DNA from: Bryobacterales bacterium
GTDB taxonomy: Bacteria > Acidobacteriota > Terriglobia > Bryobacterales > Bryobacteraceae
Direction: 5' to 3'
Length of the DNA: 64,000 nt
NCBI GenBank assembly: GCA_020847975.1
Contig: JADLBD010000169.1
Span: 26,493-90,492 of the forward strand
This document shows, piece after piece, positions 34,404-42,480 of the stretch (positions within the stretch are counted from its first letter, which is position 1; each line of letters begins with the position of its first letter). Both the position numbers and the translations under genes were made by a program. Below the pieces are notes generated by a model that searched no databases, was not told the DNA's origin, and was given only the letters and a program-made list of their open reading frames with translations.

Positions 34404-37400
34404 ATGCAGAAACTCGCGGAAGTCTGTATCCACCGGCCGGTATTCGCCGTGATGCTCATCATGGCCCTCATCGTGGTGGGCGGTGTTTCCTACGGCAAGC
34501 TGGGAATCGACCGCTTCCCCGATGTCGATATCCCCATCATCAGCGTCCGCACGCAGTTGATCGGGGCCTCGCCAGAAGAAATTGAAACCACCATTACCCG
34601 CCGCATCGAGGATGCCGTCGCCACTGTGGAAGGCATCGAAGACATTCGCTCCACGTCCACGGAGAGCATGTCCATTGTCACCATCACGTTCAACCTGAAG
34701 CGGAACATCGACGTGGCCGCGCAGGACATTCGTGATGCGGTGGCCACGGTGATCAGCCTGCTGCCGCGCGACGCCAAGCCGCCGCTCATCCGCAAACTCG
34801 ACACGGAAGCCTCCCCCATCCTGAGCCTGGTGGTTTCCGGACCGCGCACTCCGCGCGAGCTTTACGAACTGGCCGACCGCGAAGTGAAGGACAACATCGA
34901 ATCGCTCGGCGGTGTGGGGCAGGTGATGGTGATCGGCGGGCAGCAGCGCGCGGTGAACGTTTGGGTGGACGCCAATCGCCTCGCTGCTTATAAAATCCCC
35001 ATCATCAAGGTGCGCGACGCCGTGGAACGGCAGAATTCGGAAATCCCCGGCGGGCGTGTGGATGAAGGCAGGCGGGAGCTGGTGCTGCGCACCCTCGGCC
35101 GTTTCGCCGACCCGCGCATGTTCAACGACCTGGTGGTGGCCACCATCGGCAATGCTCCTGTCCGTATCCGCGACATCGGCTATGCCGAAGACGGCCATAA
35201 GGAGCAGCGCACCGCCGCCCGCTATGACGGCAAGACGGCGGTGGCGTTGCAGGTCCGCCGGCAATCGGGAGCCAACACCATCGAGGTGATCCACAACGTC
35301 AAGGAGAGGCTTCCGCGGATCCGGCAAGTGCTGCCGCCGGGGGTGAACCTCGATATTGTGCAGGATCAGTCGCGCTACATCGAAGCCGCGTTCCATGAAG
35401 TGCGCCTGCACCTGATTCTCGGGAGCATTCTGGCTTCGCTCGTGGTGCTGCTGTTCATGCGGAACTGGCGCGCCACCATAATCGCGGCGGTGGCCATTCC
35501 CGCCTCCATCATCTCCACGTTCGGCGTGATGTACGCGTTCGGGTTCACGCTCAACAACATCACGATGCTGGCCCTGGTGCTGATGGTGGGCGTGGTGATT
35601 GACGACGCCATCGTGGTGCTGGAGAACATTTTCCGCTTCATTGAAGAGAAGAACCTGCCGCCGATGAAAGCCGCGGTGCTCGCAACCAAGGACATCGGCC
35701 TCGCCGTCATGGCGACCACGTTCAGCCTGGTGGTGATCTTCCTGCCCGTGTCCTTCATGTCGAGCATTTCCGGGCGGTTCCTCTACAGCTTCGGTGTGAC
35801 GGCGGCGGCAGCGATTCTGGTCTCGCTGCTGGTGAGCTTCTCGCTGACTCCGATGATGAGTTCGCGAATGCTGAAAGTGCAGCATCATGCGCACGCGCCC
35901 GGCGAATCCGATTCCGATTCGCGCCGCGGCTTCTACGGAATCCTTGACCGCATCTACACGAAGTTCCTGTGGTGGTCCATGCATCACCGCATGATTGTCG
36001 CCTCCTGCGCCGTGGTGGTGATCTTCTCCTGCGTCCCGCTCTACAAAATGGTGCGGCAGGAATACATTCCCACGAATGTGGATGAAGGCGAGTTCGAATT
36101 GAACATCACGGCGCCGGAGGGCGCAAGTCTTGCCTCGATGGAGGCGGTGCTGCGGCACGTGGAGAAGGATCTCTTCGCGCTGCCGGGAGTGGAGCATCTG
36201 TTGGCCACGGTCGGCGCCAGCTATCTCAGCGCTGTCAACAGCGCCCAGTGTTTCGTGCGTATTGGGAATGTGGAGGACCGCGTTTTCTCCATTCCGCGCC
36301 TGATCGAGAAGACGCTGCAGGGAAAGCCTCTCGACGCCTTCCGCGGCATCTACTCACAACGCGATGTGATGCAGGCCATCCGCGCCATTTTCAAGCAGTA
36401 TCCCGATCTGCGCGTTCAGGTGCGCAACTCGCAGACGATCAACCAGGGGTCGGCGCCAGTGGATATTGACTTCGTCATCCGGGGGCCGGAACTGGAGGCT
36501 CTCAGCAACTACAGCGAAACGATGCGCACCGAGGCGATGAAGATCCCCGGGTTGGTGGACGTCGACACCACCCTCCGCATGACCAAGCCGGAACTGCGCG
36601 TGTCGATTGACCGCGACCGCGCGGCGGACCTCGGCGTGGACGCTGCCGACATCGCGGATTCGCTCCGCATCATGGTGGGCGGCGACGACGAAGTGTCGCG
36701 ATTTCGCGACGACAAACTCGCTGAGGATTACGACGTCGAAGTGCGGCTCACCGGTGTGGACCGCCGCGATGCGAGCGCGGTTTCCAACCTCTATGTGCCG
36801 GCGCGCAGCGGGCAGATGGTTCGTCTGGACAATGTGGTGAAGCTGAAGGAAGGAATGGCTCCCTACCGCATTGAGGGCTTGAACCGCCAGCGCCAGGTGG
36901 GCATCCGCGCCAACATCGCGCCCGGCTATGCGCTCGCTGACCGGCTGGAGGAGATGTTCAAACTCGCCGCAAAGCTGAACATGCCCGTGGCGTACTCGAC
37001 GGCGGTGATCGGACGAGGGCGTGAATTCGAGCGCACGTTCGGCGAGTTCCTCATCGCCTTCCTGCTCTCCATCGCGTTCATGTACATGATTCTCGCTTCG
37101 CAATTCGAGAGCCTCGTACATCCCATCACGATCCTGCTCAGCCTGCCGCTTGCCGTTCCGTTCGGCTTCTATTCACTGTGGCTGTTTCAGGATACGCTGA
37201 ACCTTTATTCCGCGCTCGGCATCCTGGTGCTGTTCGGTGTTGTGAAGAAAAACTCGATTCTCCAGATTGACCACACCAACAACCTGCGGCGTTTGGAAGG
37301 GATGAACCGGCTGGATGCCATCATGCAGGCCAATCGCGACCGCTTCCGCCCGATTCTGATGACGACTCTGACGCTGGTGGCCGGGATGCTTCCGCTTGCG

Positions 37401-37583
37401 CTCGGCGCGGGGCCCGGCGCCGAGGAGCGGCGTTCCATCGCCATCATTGTCATCGGCGGCCAGAGCCTGTCCCTGTTTTTGACTCTGCTGGTGACTCCGG
37501 TGGCCTACTCGCTGTTTGACGACCTCGGCGCAGTCGTCGCCCGCCGCCGGGTGGAGCAGCACGTCCCGGCCGCAACAGACTGA
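34404..37583 (+). CDS. RND (HAE1/AcrB-type) multidrug efflux transporter
   Basis: This 1059-residue pump has the twelve-helix RND layout with two large periplasmic loops. The first helix is VFAVMLIMALIVVGGVSYG. The fourth helix carries the paired proton-relay aspartates in GVVIDDAIV. A later NSILQIDHTNNLR-type motif matches the second half of HAE1 pumps. It exports hydrophobic or amphiphilic compounds using proton energy; the substrate is unknown. With the adaptor upstream it forms a two-gene unit lacking an outer-membrane factor. The next gene begins with GAGGAGG overlapping its stop region. Confidence 0.95.
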   Translation: MQKLAEVCIHRPVFAVMLIMALIVVGGVSYGKLGIDRFPDVDIPIISVRTQLIGASPEEIETTITRRIEDAVATVEGIEDIRSTSTESMSIVTITFNLKRNIDVAAQDIRDAVATVISLLPRDAKPPLIRKLDTEASPILSLVVSGPRTPRELYELADREVKDNIESLGGVGQVMVIGGQQRAVNVWVDANRLAAYKIPIIKVRDAVERQNSEIPGGRVDEGRRELVLRTLGRFADPRMFNDLVVATIGNAPVRIRDIGYAEDGHKEQRTAARYDGKTAVALQVRRQSGANTIEVIHNVKERLPRIRQVLPPGVNLDIVQDQSRYIEAAFHEVRLHLILGSILASLVVLLFMRNWRATIIAAVAIPASIISTFGVMYAFGFTLNNITMLALVLMVGVVIDDAIVVLENIFRFIEEKNLPPMKAAVLATKDIGLAVMATTFSLVVIFLPVSFMSSISGRFLYSFGVTAAAAILVSLLVSFSLTPMMSSRMLKVQHHAHAPGESDSDSRRGFYGILDRIYTKFLWWSMHHRMIVASCAVVVIFSCVPLYKMVRQEYIPTNVDEGEFELNITAPEGASLASMEAVLRHVEKDLFALPGVEHLLATVGASYLSAVNSAQCFVRIGNVEDRVFSIPRLIEKTLQGKPLDAFRGIYSQRDVMQAIRAIFKQYPDLRVQVRNSQTINQGSAPVDIDFVIRGPELEALSNYSETMRTEAMKIPGLVDVDTTLRMTKPELRVSIDRDRAADLGVDAADIADSLRIMVGGDDEVSRFRDDKLAEDYDVEVRLTGVDRRDASAVSNLYVPARSGQMVRLDNVVKLKEGMAPYRIEGLNRQRQVGIRANIAPGYALADRLEEMFKLAAKLNMPVAYSTAVIGRGREFERTFGEFLIAFLLSIAFMYMILASQFESLVHPITILLSLPLAVPFGFYSLWLFQDTLNLYSALGILVLFGVVKKNSILQIDHTNNLRRLEGMNRLDAIMQANRDRFRPILMTTLTLVAGMLPLALGAGPGAEERRSIAIIVIGGQSLSLFLTLLVTPVAYSLFDDLGAVVARRRVEQHVPAATD

Positions 37584-37593
37584 GGAGGTTTTC

Positions 37594-38403
37594 GTGGCTC
37601 AGGATCAATGGCTCGAATTGGGGGCTTGCGACCCCAAGGCTCTGGTCAATGCGCGGCTCGAATGCCACCACGCCGTGCAATTGCTGACGCACGTGGCGCG
37701 CGGCTATATCCCCGCCAGGGAGGATGACAGCCATACCAACCTCGGCTGGGATCACGCCCGCGGCGCGCTGATGGGGCGGGAAGTGGAGATGGTTTCCCCG
37801 GCCTTGCAGTTCGGCCTCCAGGTGGCGGATCTCGCTTTGCTGTGTGGGGAGCAGAGCCTTGCCCTGCACGGCCGCACATGGGACGAGGCGGCGGACTGGA
37901 TTCGCGGGGTCCTTCAGGAGCACGGCCTTTCCCTGGAGCCTTTCGGTAAGCCTTTGCACTTCGAGATTCCCGATCACCCCGCGGCGCACGGCGCACCCTT
38001 CGATGCGCTCAACGAAGCAGTGGCGCTGGCGGAACTGGCGCGATACTGGGCGAACGGAGACTTGGCCCTGCGCGGCATCGCCGGCCCCGTCCGCTGCTGG
38101 CCGCACCATTTCGACATCGGCGCGCTGCTCGAGTTGCCGGCAGGACGATCCATTGGTTTCGGCCTGGAACCGGGCGACGAATACTATCCCCAGCCGTACT
38201 TCTATGTCAGTCTCTATCCGAATCCCGATCCTGCTGTATTGCTTCCTCTTGCGAACGGCGGACACTGGCACACCGACCGCTGGGTGGGAGCGGTAGCGAC
38301 GGCCGAGGAGTTCGCACGCGGCGATGCGGCGTGGCAAGAGGCTTGGGTGGGCCGGTTTGTAGGGGAAGCGGTGGGGAGATTGAAGAGGGTGGCGAGAGCC
38401 TGA
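37594..38403 (+). CDS. Conserved protein of unknown function, RND-linked
   Basis: The GTG at 37594 is chosen because GAGGAGG (37582-37588) lies five bases upstream. The 269-residue soluble protein has blocks I have seen in uncharacterised bacterial proteins: ARGYIPAREDDSHTNLGWD, CWPHHFDIGALLEL, GLEPGDEYYPQPYFYVSLYP and GGHWHTDRWVGAV. Several His, Asp and Trp residues are in likely metal- or ligand-contacting positions. I do not recognise a named family or a reaction. It begins ten bases after the pump stop, so it is probably co-transcribed with the efflux genes, but a role in efflux is not established. Confidence 0.7.
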   Translation: MAQDQWLELGACDPKALVNARLECHHAVQLLTHVARGYIPAREDDSHTNLGWDHARGALMGREVEMVSPALQFGLQVADLALLCGEQSLALHGRTWDEAADWIRGVLQEHGLSLEPFGKPLHFEIPDHPAAHGAPFDALNEAVALAELARYWANGDLALRGIAGPVRCWPHHFDIGALLELPAGRSIGFGLEPGDEYYPQPYFYVSLYPNPDPAVLLPLANGGHWHTDRWVGAVATAEEFARGDAAWQEAWVGRFVGEAVGRLKRVARA

Positions 38404-38481
38404 CGAGTTATCTATCTCGCGGCAAGCGGCGCCAATCACCAAGTGGAGGGTCGACAGCAAAATACTCAGCGACCCACGGCC

Positions 38482-38487
38482 TACAAT
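38482..38487 (+). promoter_or_regulatory. -10 box candidate (TACAAT) for hicBA
   Basis: TACAAT lies 44 bases before the hicB ATG. No good -35 match is seen at 16-18 bases upstream, as expected if transcription depends on a regulator or extended element. Confidence 0.4.
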
Positions 38488-38530
38488 AGAAGGTAGCCAT
38501 TAATTGATTGCAGTTCAGGTACCGCAAACC

Positions 38531-38740
38531 ATGAAAACTTACACCGCAGTGATTGAGCAATGCCCTGAGACTGGCCTTTATGTCGGTTATGTGCCGGGCT
38601 TCGCGGGAGCCCACTCGCAAGGTGCGACACTCGATGAACTAAACAGGAATCTCCGCGAGGTTCTCGCCATGCTCCTTGAAGAGGGTGAGCCCCAACTCGA
38701 TACGACTTTCGTTGGGACGCAGTCGGTCACATTGGGTTGA
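38531..38740 (+). CDS. hicB: HicB-family antitoxin
   Basis: The 69-residue protein starting at MKTYTAVIEQ has the partial RNase H-like HicB fold: ETGLYVGYVPGFAGAHSQGATLDELNRN, then a helix LREVLAMLLEEGE. It lacks the extra C-terminal DNA-binding domain of longer HicB proteins. It should bind and neutralise the HicA toxin encoded immediately downstream. The stop TGA overlaps a TTG start of hicA (TTGA). The longer in-frame start at 38504 would add only nine weakly conserved residues. Confidence 0.9.
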   Translation: MKTYTAVIEQCPETGLYVGYVPGFAGAHSQGATLDELNRNLREVLAMLLEEGEPQLDTTFVGTQSVTLG

Positions 38741-38967
38741 TTGTGGGAATACGGAGGGTTCTGCGACCGCGCGAAGTCATCAATATCCTGGAGTCTATGG
38801 GATTTGTGGAGGTCAGGCAGCGCGGCTCGCATAAGCAATTCCGGCATCCCGATGGAAGGTGTACGACGGTTCCTGTCCATGGCGGGCGGGACATATCGCC
38901 AATTTTGCTCCGTCAGATCGCAAAGGATGTTCATTTGAACCTCGAAGATTTCCTCGACAAGAGTTAG
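38737..38967 (+). CDS. hicA: HicA-family mRNA interferase toxin
   Basis: This 76-residue protein has the small dsRBD-like HicA fold: VINILESMGFVEVRQRGSHK with the catalytic His, then QFRHPDGRCTTVPVHGGRDI and a final helix LLRQIAKDVHLNLEDFL. HicA cleaves mRNA when freed from HicB. The start is TTG at 38737 (overlapping the hicB stop) or GTG at 38743. Antitoxin-first order is a common arrangement for this compact type. The system looks intact. Confidence 0.9.
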   Translation: MIVGIRRVLRPREVINILESMGFVEVRQRGSHKQFRHPDGRCTTVPVHGGRDISPILLRQIAKDVHLNLEDFLDKS

Positions 38968-38990
38968 AGTCGCATTCTAACAAGGGCGGC

Positions 38991-40247
38991 TCAACCTGCC
39001 ATCGCCTTCACCGCGATCTTCAATCCCAAGTCCACGGCGCCCCACACAAATCCGCTGTGGAACGGCTCGCCGCTCGAGAATCGCCAGGGGAGGTAGGCTC
39101 CCATCACCTTCTTCCCCACTCTCCATAACGGAGACACTCCCACTTTGTAACGATCCTCATCGAACGCATCCGCTGTTACGGGGACTACGGGGTTCGCTGT
39201 GTACTTGAACGGAACCTGTGCGAAGGTGGCTTTGTTCAGGTAATCCATTACTGTGATGCACATCGGCTCGAATTCCACCTCCGGTTTCGTGTGGAGGATT
39301 TCGGCGGCGATATGATCGGCCGCGGCGTCCGCCTGGAGCAGCGCCAGGAACGCCATTTTGACGGGATAGTTGCTTGCGTCGCCGGCGGCGAAGACGCGCT
39401 CCATGCTCTCCACGCGTCCGCTGGCCGGTGAAACCTGCAGGAAGCCGCGTTCGTCCTGCGGCAGTGACAGGTAGGATTTCGACGCTGCGTATGCCGGAAA
39501 TGAGACCAGCAAATCGAATGCGGCGCTCTCGCCATTGGAATAGAAGACACGGCCCGGTTCCACATGATCCACCGTCCAGCGCCTGTGCCCGGTGATGGAT
39601 CGCCCGGCGAATTCCTCGATGATTACCGTGTTCAGGCGAGGCCCGAACGACTGTAGGTACGTTTCCTCCACCGTCGTGAAGGTAATCTCGACGCTGTCGC
39701 GAACGCCCTGCTCCCGGAGCCAGGTTTCGGTCATGATCGCCATCTCGTAAAGAGGTCCTGGACAGAGGTTGTTGGGAGGAACCACAAATAACAGCCGCTG
39801 CCTGCTCTCACGTGCTTTCTCCGAAATGCGCCGGTATTGCTCCCGCAGCTTCAGCATCTCTTCGGCGGACCAAACAGTGACGGCATGATCGGCCAATCCG
39901 GGGATCTCCGCCGCGCGCATCGCGGCGCCTGTCGCGATCACCAGGTAGTCGTAGGGCACTTCATTGTCCGGCAGATGCACCATCCGCCTGATGGAGTCCA
40001 CTGCTTCCACGCTCGATTCAATGAACTCGATATCTTTGCGCCTTGCAGGTTGATCGATCCAGACGCGGTACTTCTCCGGGTTCTCACCGAACGGGACGTA
40101 AATCAGGTTCGGCTTGAAGAGAAAATAGCCGCGGTTGGAAACCAACGTGATGTCGGCCTTGCCGTGCAGTTTGTGGCGCAAAAAGAACGCCGCTTCCAGA
40201 CCGGCGAAGCCGCCGCCAAGTACCACCGCCTTGGGCCTGCGTTTCAT
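38991..40247 (-). CDS. Sulfide:quinone oxidoreductase-like flavoprotein
   Basis: This 418-residue FAD enzyme has the Rossmann start VVLGGGFAGLEAAFFL (8-23), a second cofactor block (YLVIATGA, 101-108) and the FAD-binding VFAAGDASN (285-293). It has only two cysteines. Cys162 lies in NLCPGPLYE, matching the CxGPxYE site of sulfide:quinone oxidoreductase. Cys330 lies in EPMCITVMD, matching the second redox cysteine site. The C-terminal segment (VDLGLKIAVKAMAG) could be an amphipathic membrane anchor. I infer oxidation of sulfide or another thiol/persulfide with quinone as acceptor; an NDH-2-type enzyme is the alternative. AGGAGA lies eight bases before the ATG. Confidence 0.7.
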   Translation of the reverse strand: MKRRPKAVVLGGGFAGLEAAFFLRHKLHGKADITLVSNRGYFLFKPNLIYVPFGENPEKYRVWIDQPARRKDIEFIESSVEAVDSIRRMVHLPDNEVPYDYLVIATGAAMRAAEIPGLADHAVTVWSAEEMLKLREQYRRISEKARESRQRLLFVVPPNNLCPGPLYEMAIMTETWLREQGVRDSVEITFTTVEETYLQSFGPRLNTVIIEEFAGRSITGHRRWTVDHVEPGRVFYSNGESAAFDLLVSFPAYAASKSYLSLPQDERGFLQVSPASGRVESMERVFAAGDASNYPVKMAFLALLQADAAADHIAAEILHTKPEVEFEPMCITVMDYLNKATFAQVPFKYTANPVVPVTADAFDEDRYKVGVSPLWRVGKKVMGAYLPWRFSSGEPFHSGFVWGAVDLGLKIAVKAMAG

Positions 40248-40353
40248 AGGGCATCTCCTGCCCTATTAGGGACGCAACGGGGTGTCCTTGACAAGGGGTA
40301 GCACGCGGCCGCCGCCTCGGATACAATCGTCTGCACAGTAGAGGAGGCGCCGA

Positions 40354-41313
40354 ATGGATTGCTCCGATTGTAAACCGGATCGCCGTGAGTTTCTCAAAGT
40401 CGCCGCCATGGGCTCCCTGGCCTTGGCCGCGAATTCCGCTCCCAAAATCCCCACTGCCACATCGGAATCGCTGGTGACGACCTTCTACAAGTCACTCACC
40501 GATGAGCAGAAGAAAACGATGTGGATGCCCTTCGATCATCCGCTGCGCAGTAAGGTGGACAACAACTGGTTCATCACCCCCGCGCGAGTAGGTAAGTTCG
40601 CACCCGACCAGCAGGCGATGATCCGTGAGATCTTCCAAGGTCTCTATAATCCGGATTTCTTCGACAAGGTAATGCATCAGTTGGAAGAGGATGCCAAGGG
40701 TCTCCAATATTATTCGGTGGCGCTCTTCGGAGAGCCGGCCAGCGGTAAGTTCGAGTTCGTGCTCACCGGGAGGCACTGCACCGTTCGCTGCGACGGTGAT
40801 TCGGTGGACGGCACGGCTTTTGGCGGCCCCATCTTCTACGGCCACCAGGCAGGAAAGAGCTTCACCGAGAATCCGGATCATCCGGGCAACGTCTATTGGT
40901 ATCAGGCCAAACGAGCCAATGACGTTTTTCACGCGCTCAGCGGCAAGCAGCGGGAGATGGCGCTGCTCGACAAGCCGCGCGAGGAGAAGGCCACGGAAAC
41001 CGTCGTTCTCAAAAAGAAGGGAGAGATTGCCGGGCTGCCCGTGTCCGATATGTCACGGGACCAGCGGCAACTGGTGGAGAAGGTTCTTGGGGACCTGCTG
41101 CTCCCCTACCGCAAAAAGGACGTCGACGAAGCCATGCGCTACATCAAGGCCAACGGCGGAGTATCGTCCTTGAACATGTCTTTCTTCAAGAGTGAAGACC
41201 TGGGCGGAGACGGAATCTGGGACATCTGGCAACTGGAGAGCCCCACCATGATCTGGTACTTCCGCGGCGCTCCGCACGTTCACACGTGGGTCAATATCAA
41301 GGCCAACGCGTAG
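40354..41313 (+). CDS. Tat-exported DUF3500 protein
   Basis: This 319-residue protein has a twin-arginine signal (DRREFLKVAAMGSLALAANS). The mature part matches DUF3500: ARVGKFAPDQQAMIREIFQGLYNP, EFVLTGRHCTVRCDGDSVDG, FGGPIFYGHQAG, VYWYQAKRANDVF. No reaction is established for this family. GAGGAGG before the ATG is a strong ribosome site. It converges with the phosphoesterase gene, whose stop abuts its own. No operon partner is visible on its strand. Confidence 0.8.
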   Translation: MDCSDCKPDRREFLKVAAMGSLALAANSAPKIPTATSESLVTTFYKSLTDEQKKTMWMPFDHPLRSKVDNNWFITPARVGKFAPDQQAMIREIFQGLYNPDFFDKVMHQLEEDAKGLQYYSVALFGEPASGKFEFVLTGRHCTVRCDGDSVDGTAFGGPIFYGHQAGKSFTENPDHPGNVYWYQAKRANDVFHALSGKQREMALLDKPREEKATETVVLKKKGEIAGLPVSDMSRDQRQLVEKVLGDLLLPYRKKDVDEAMRYIKANGGVSSLNMSFFKSEDLGGDGIWDIWQLESPTMIWYFRGAPHVHTWVNIKANA

Positions 41314-42480
41314 CTACGCGCGGCCAGGCGCGATCCACCGCGTCAGGTCCACGTTGCTTTCAAAGCAACTTGGCCCGGGGGCGCCCGCGGCGTTGAATAC
41401 AATCAGCGGCACTCGCGTTTCCGAAAATCCGCCGTGGCTGCGGTACTCCGCGGGCAGCGTCTGGGACTCCGTATCGAGACCGCCGAATACCGTGTCCCCG
41501 TCGCCCACAACCACCAGTTCTCCGATTCGGGATGCCATAGTCCGAAATTGCCGGGCCGCTTCGCTGCGCGTCAGCACTCGCTGAATGCCCGGCAGCTTGC
41601 CGATCACTTCCGCGGCGCGGCCGGCATCCTTTGCGGACTTCAGGTAAACCCAGGCCGTGCCGCCAAAGCCTCGGTGGTGCTTCAGGTACTTGTCCTGTTC
41701 GGCGGAAATGGCGGCGCGCAAGGTCACCCCGCGCACCGCGCACGCCTTCTCGAGGTCCCAGCACTTGCTCTTGTGATGCATGCCGTGGTCGGCCGTCAGC
41801 AAAATCGCGGCATCGGGCGCGGCGGCGGCAACCTCTCCGAAAAGGGCGTCGAGCGCGGCCAGGTGCCGCTTCGATTGTGGGGCTTCCGGCGGCCACATGT
41901 GCATCGGATAGTCGGTGGTATGGATGTAGAGAAGCCCGATCTCCGGATGATTGCGCAAGATCCAGACCGCGGCCTTCAGGAGCCAGTGATTGATTTCGGA
42001 GCTGTAGATATCCGGCGCCGGTCCCAGGCGTTCGACCCATTCCTTCGGAGGAATCTCCGCGGAGAGGATGAGGCTTGCTCCGCGAGGCAGCAGGCTGATG
42101 GTCTTCTTCTTTGATGAAAGCAGCGCGGAGCGGACACCCTGCGGCGCCAGTTTTTCGAACAGCGTGGGGCGCAACACCAGGTCCGCGCTCTCCATGTACA
42201 TCTCTTTCCCGCTGGCTTCGTCCAGAAAGAAGTTGGCGGTGATGCCATGCTCGCGCGGCCAGCAGCCGCAGCAGACGCTGGCGTTGTTGGTGTTGGTCAC
42301 CGAGGGCATCACGTCAGAGACCGATTTGCGAATTCCCTGCTTGCCCCATCCCTCGAGGACAGGCATCCTGCCGGCGGCGATGTAGTCTTCTCCAAGCCCA
42401 TCGATGAGGAACACGATCCGCCGCTGCGGGCGCTGCGCCAGCAGAGCGGGCGAGGTTTGAAGAAATAGGCGCCGGTTCAT
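41314..42480 (-). CDS. Alkaline-phosphatase-superfamily phosphoesterase, phosphonoacetate-hydrolase-like
   Basis: This 388-residue metalloenzyme has the superfamily metal and nucleophile sites: Asp27 in FLIDGLG, Thr62 in PSVTNTNN, later TTDYPMHMW, LLTADHGMHHKS and SHGGF. The SVTNTNNASVCCG and EHGITANFFLD blocks resemble phosphonoacetate hydrolase and nucleotide pyrophosphatase/phosphodiesterases. The start (MNRRLFLQTSPALLAQ) looks like a short export signal. Its start abuts the stop of the PQQ dehydrogenase gene, so it is the last gene of a three-gene operon. The physiological substrate is not known. Confidence 0.82.
   Translation of the reverse strand: MNRRLFLQTSPALLAQRPQRRIVFLIDGLGEDYIAAGRMPVLEGWGKQGIRKSVSDVMPSVTNTNNASVCCGCWPREHGITANFFLDEASGKEMYMESADLVLRPTLFEKLAPQGVRSALLSSKKKTISLLPRGASLILSAEIPPKEWVERLGPAPDIYSSEINHWLLKAAVWILRNHPEIGLLYIHTTDYPMHMWPPEAPQSKRHLAALDALFGEVAAAAPDAAILLTADHGMHHKSKCWDLEKACAVRGVTLRAAISAEQDKYLKHHRGFGGTAWVYLKSAKDAGRAAEVIGKLPGIQRVLTRSEAARQFRTMASRIGELVVVGDGDTVFGGLDTESQTLPAEYRSHGGFSETRVPLIVFNAAGAPGPSCFESNVDLTRWIAPGRA

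Noticed and set aside
34365..36197. A 610-codon minus-strand frame opposite the RND pump
   Set aside because: The translation is His/Asp/Arg-rich without domain structure, typical of the antisense of a membrane protein gene.
40288..40327. TTGACA and TACAAT before the DUF3500 gene as a promoter
   Set aside because: The spacer is 28 bases, far beyond the 16-18 accepted; TACAAT alone may still be used.
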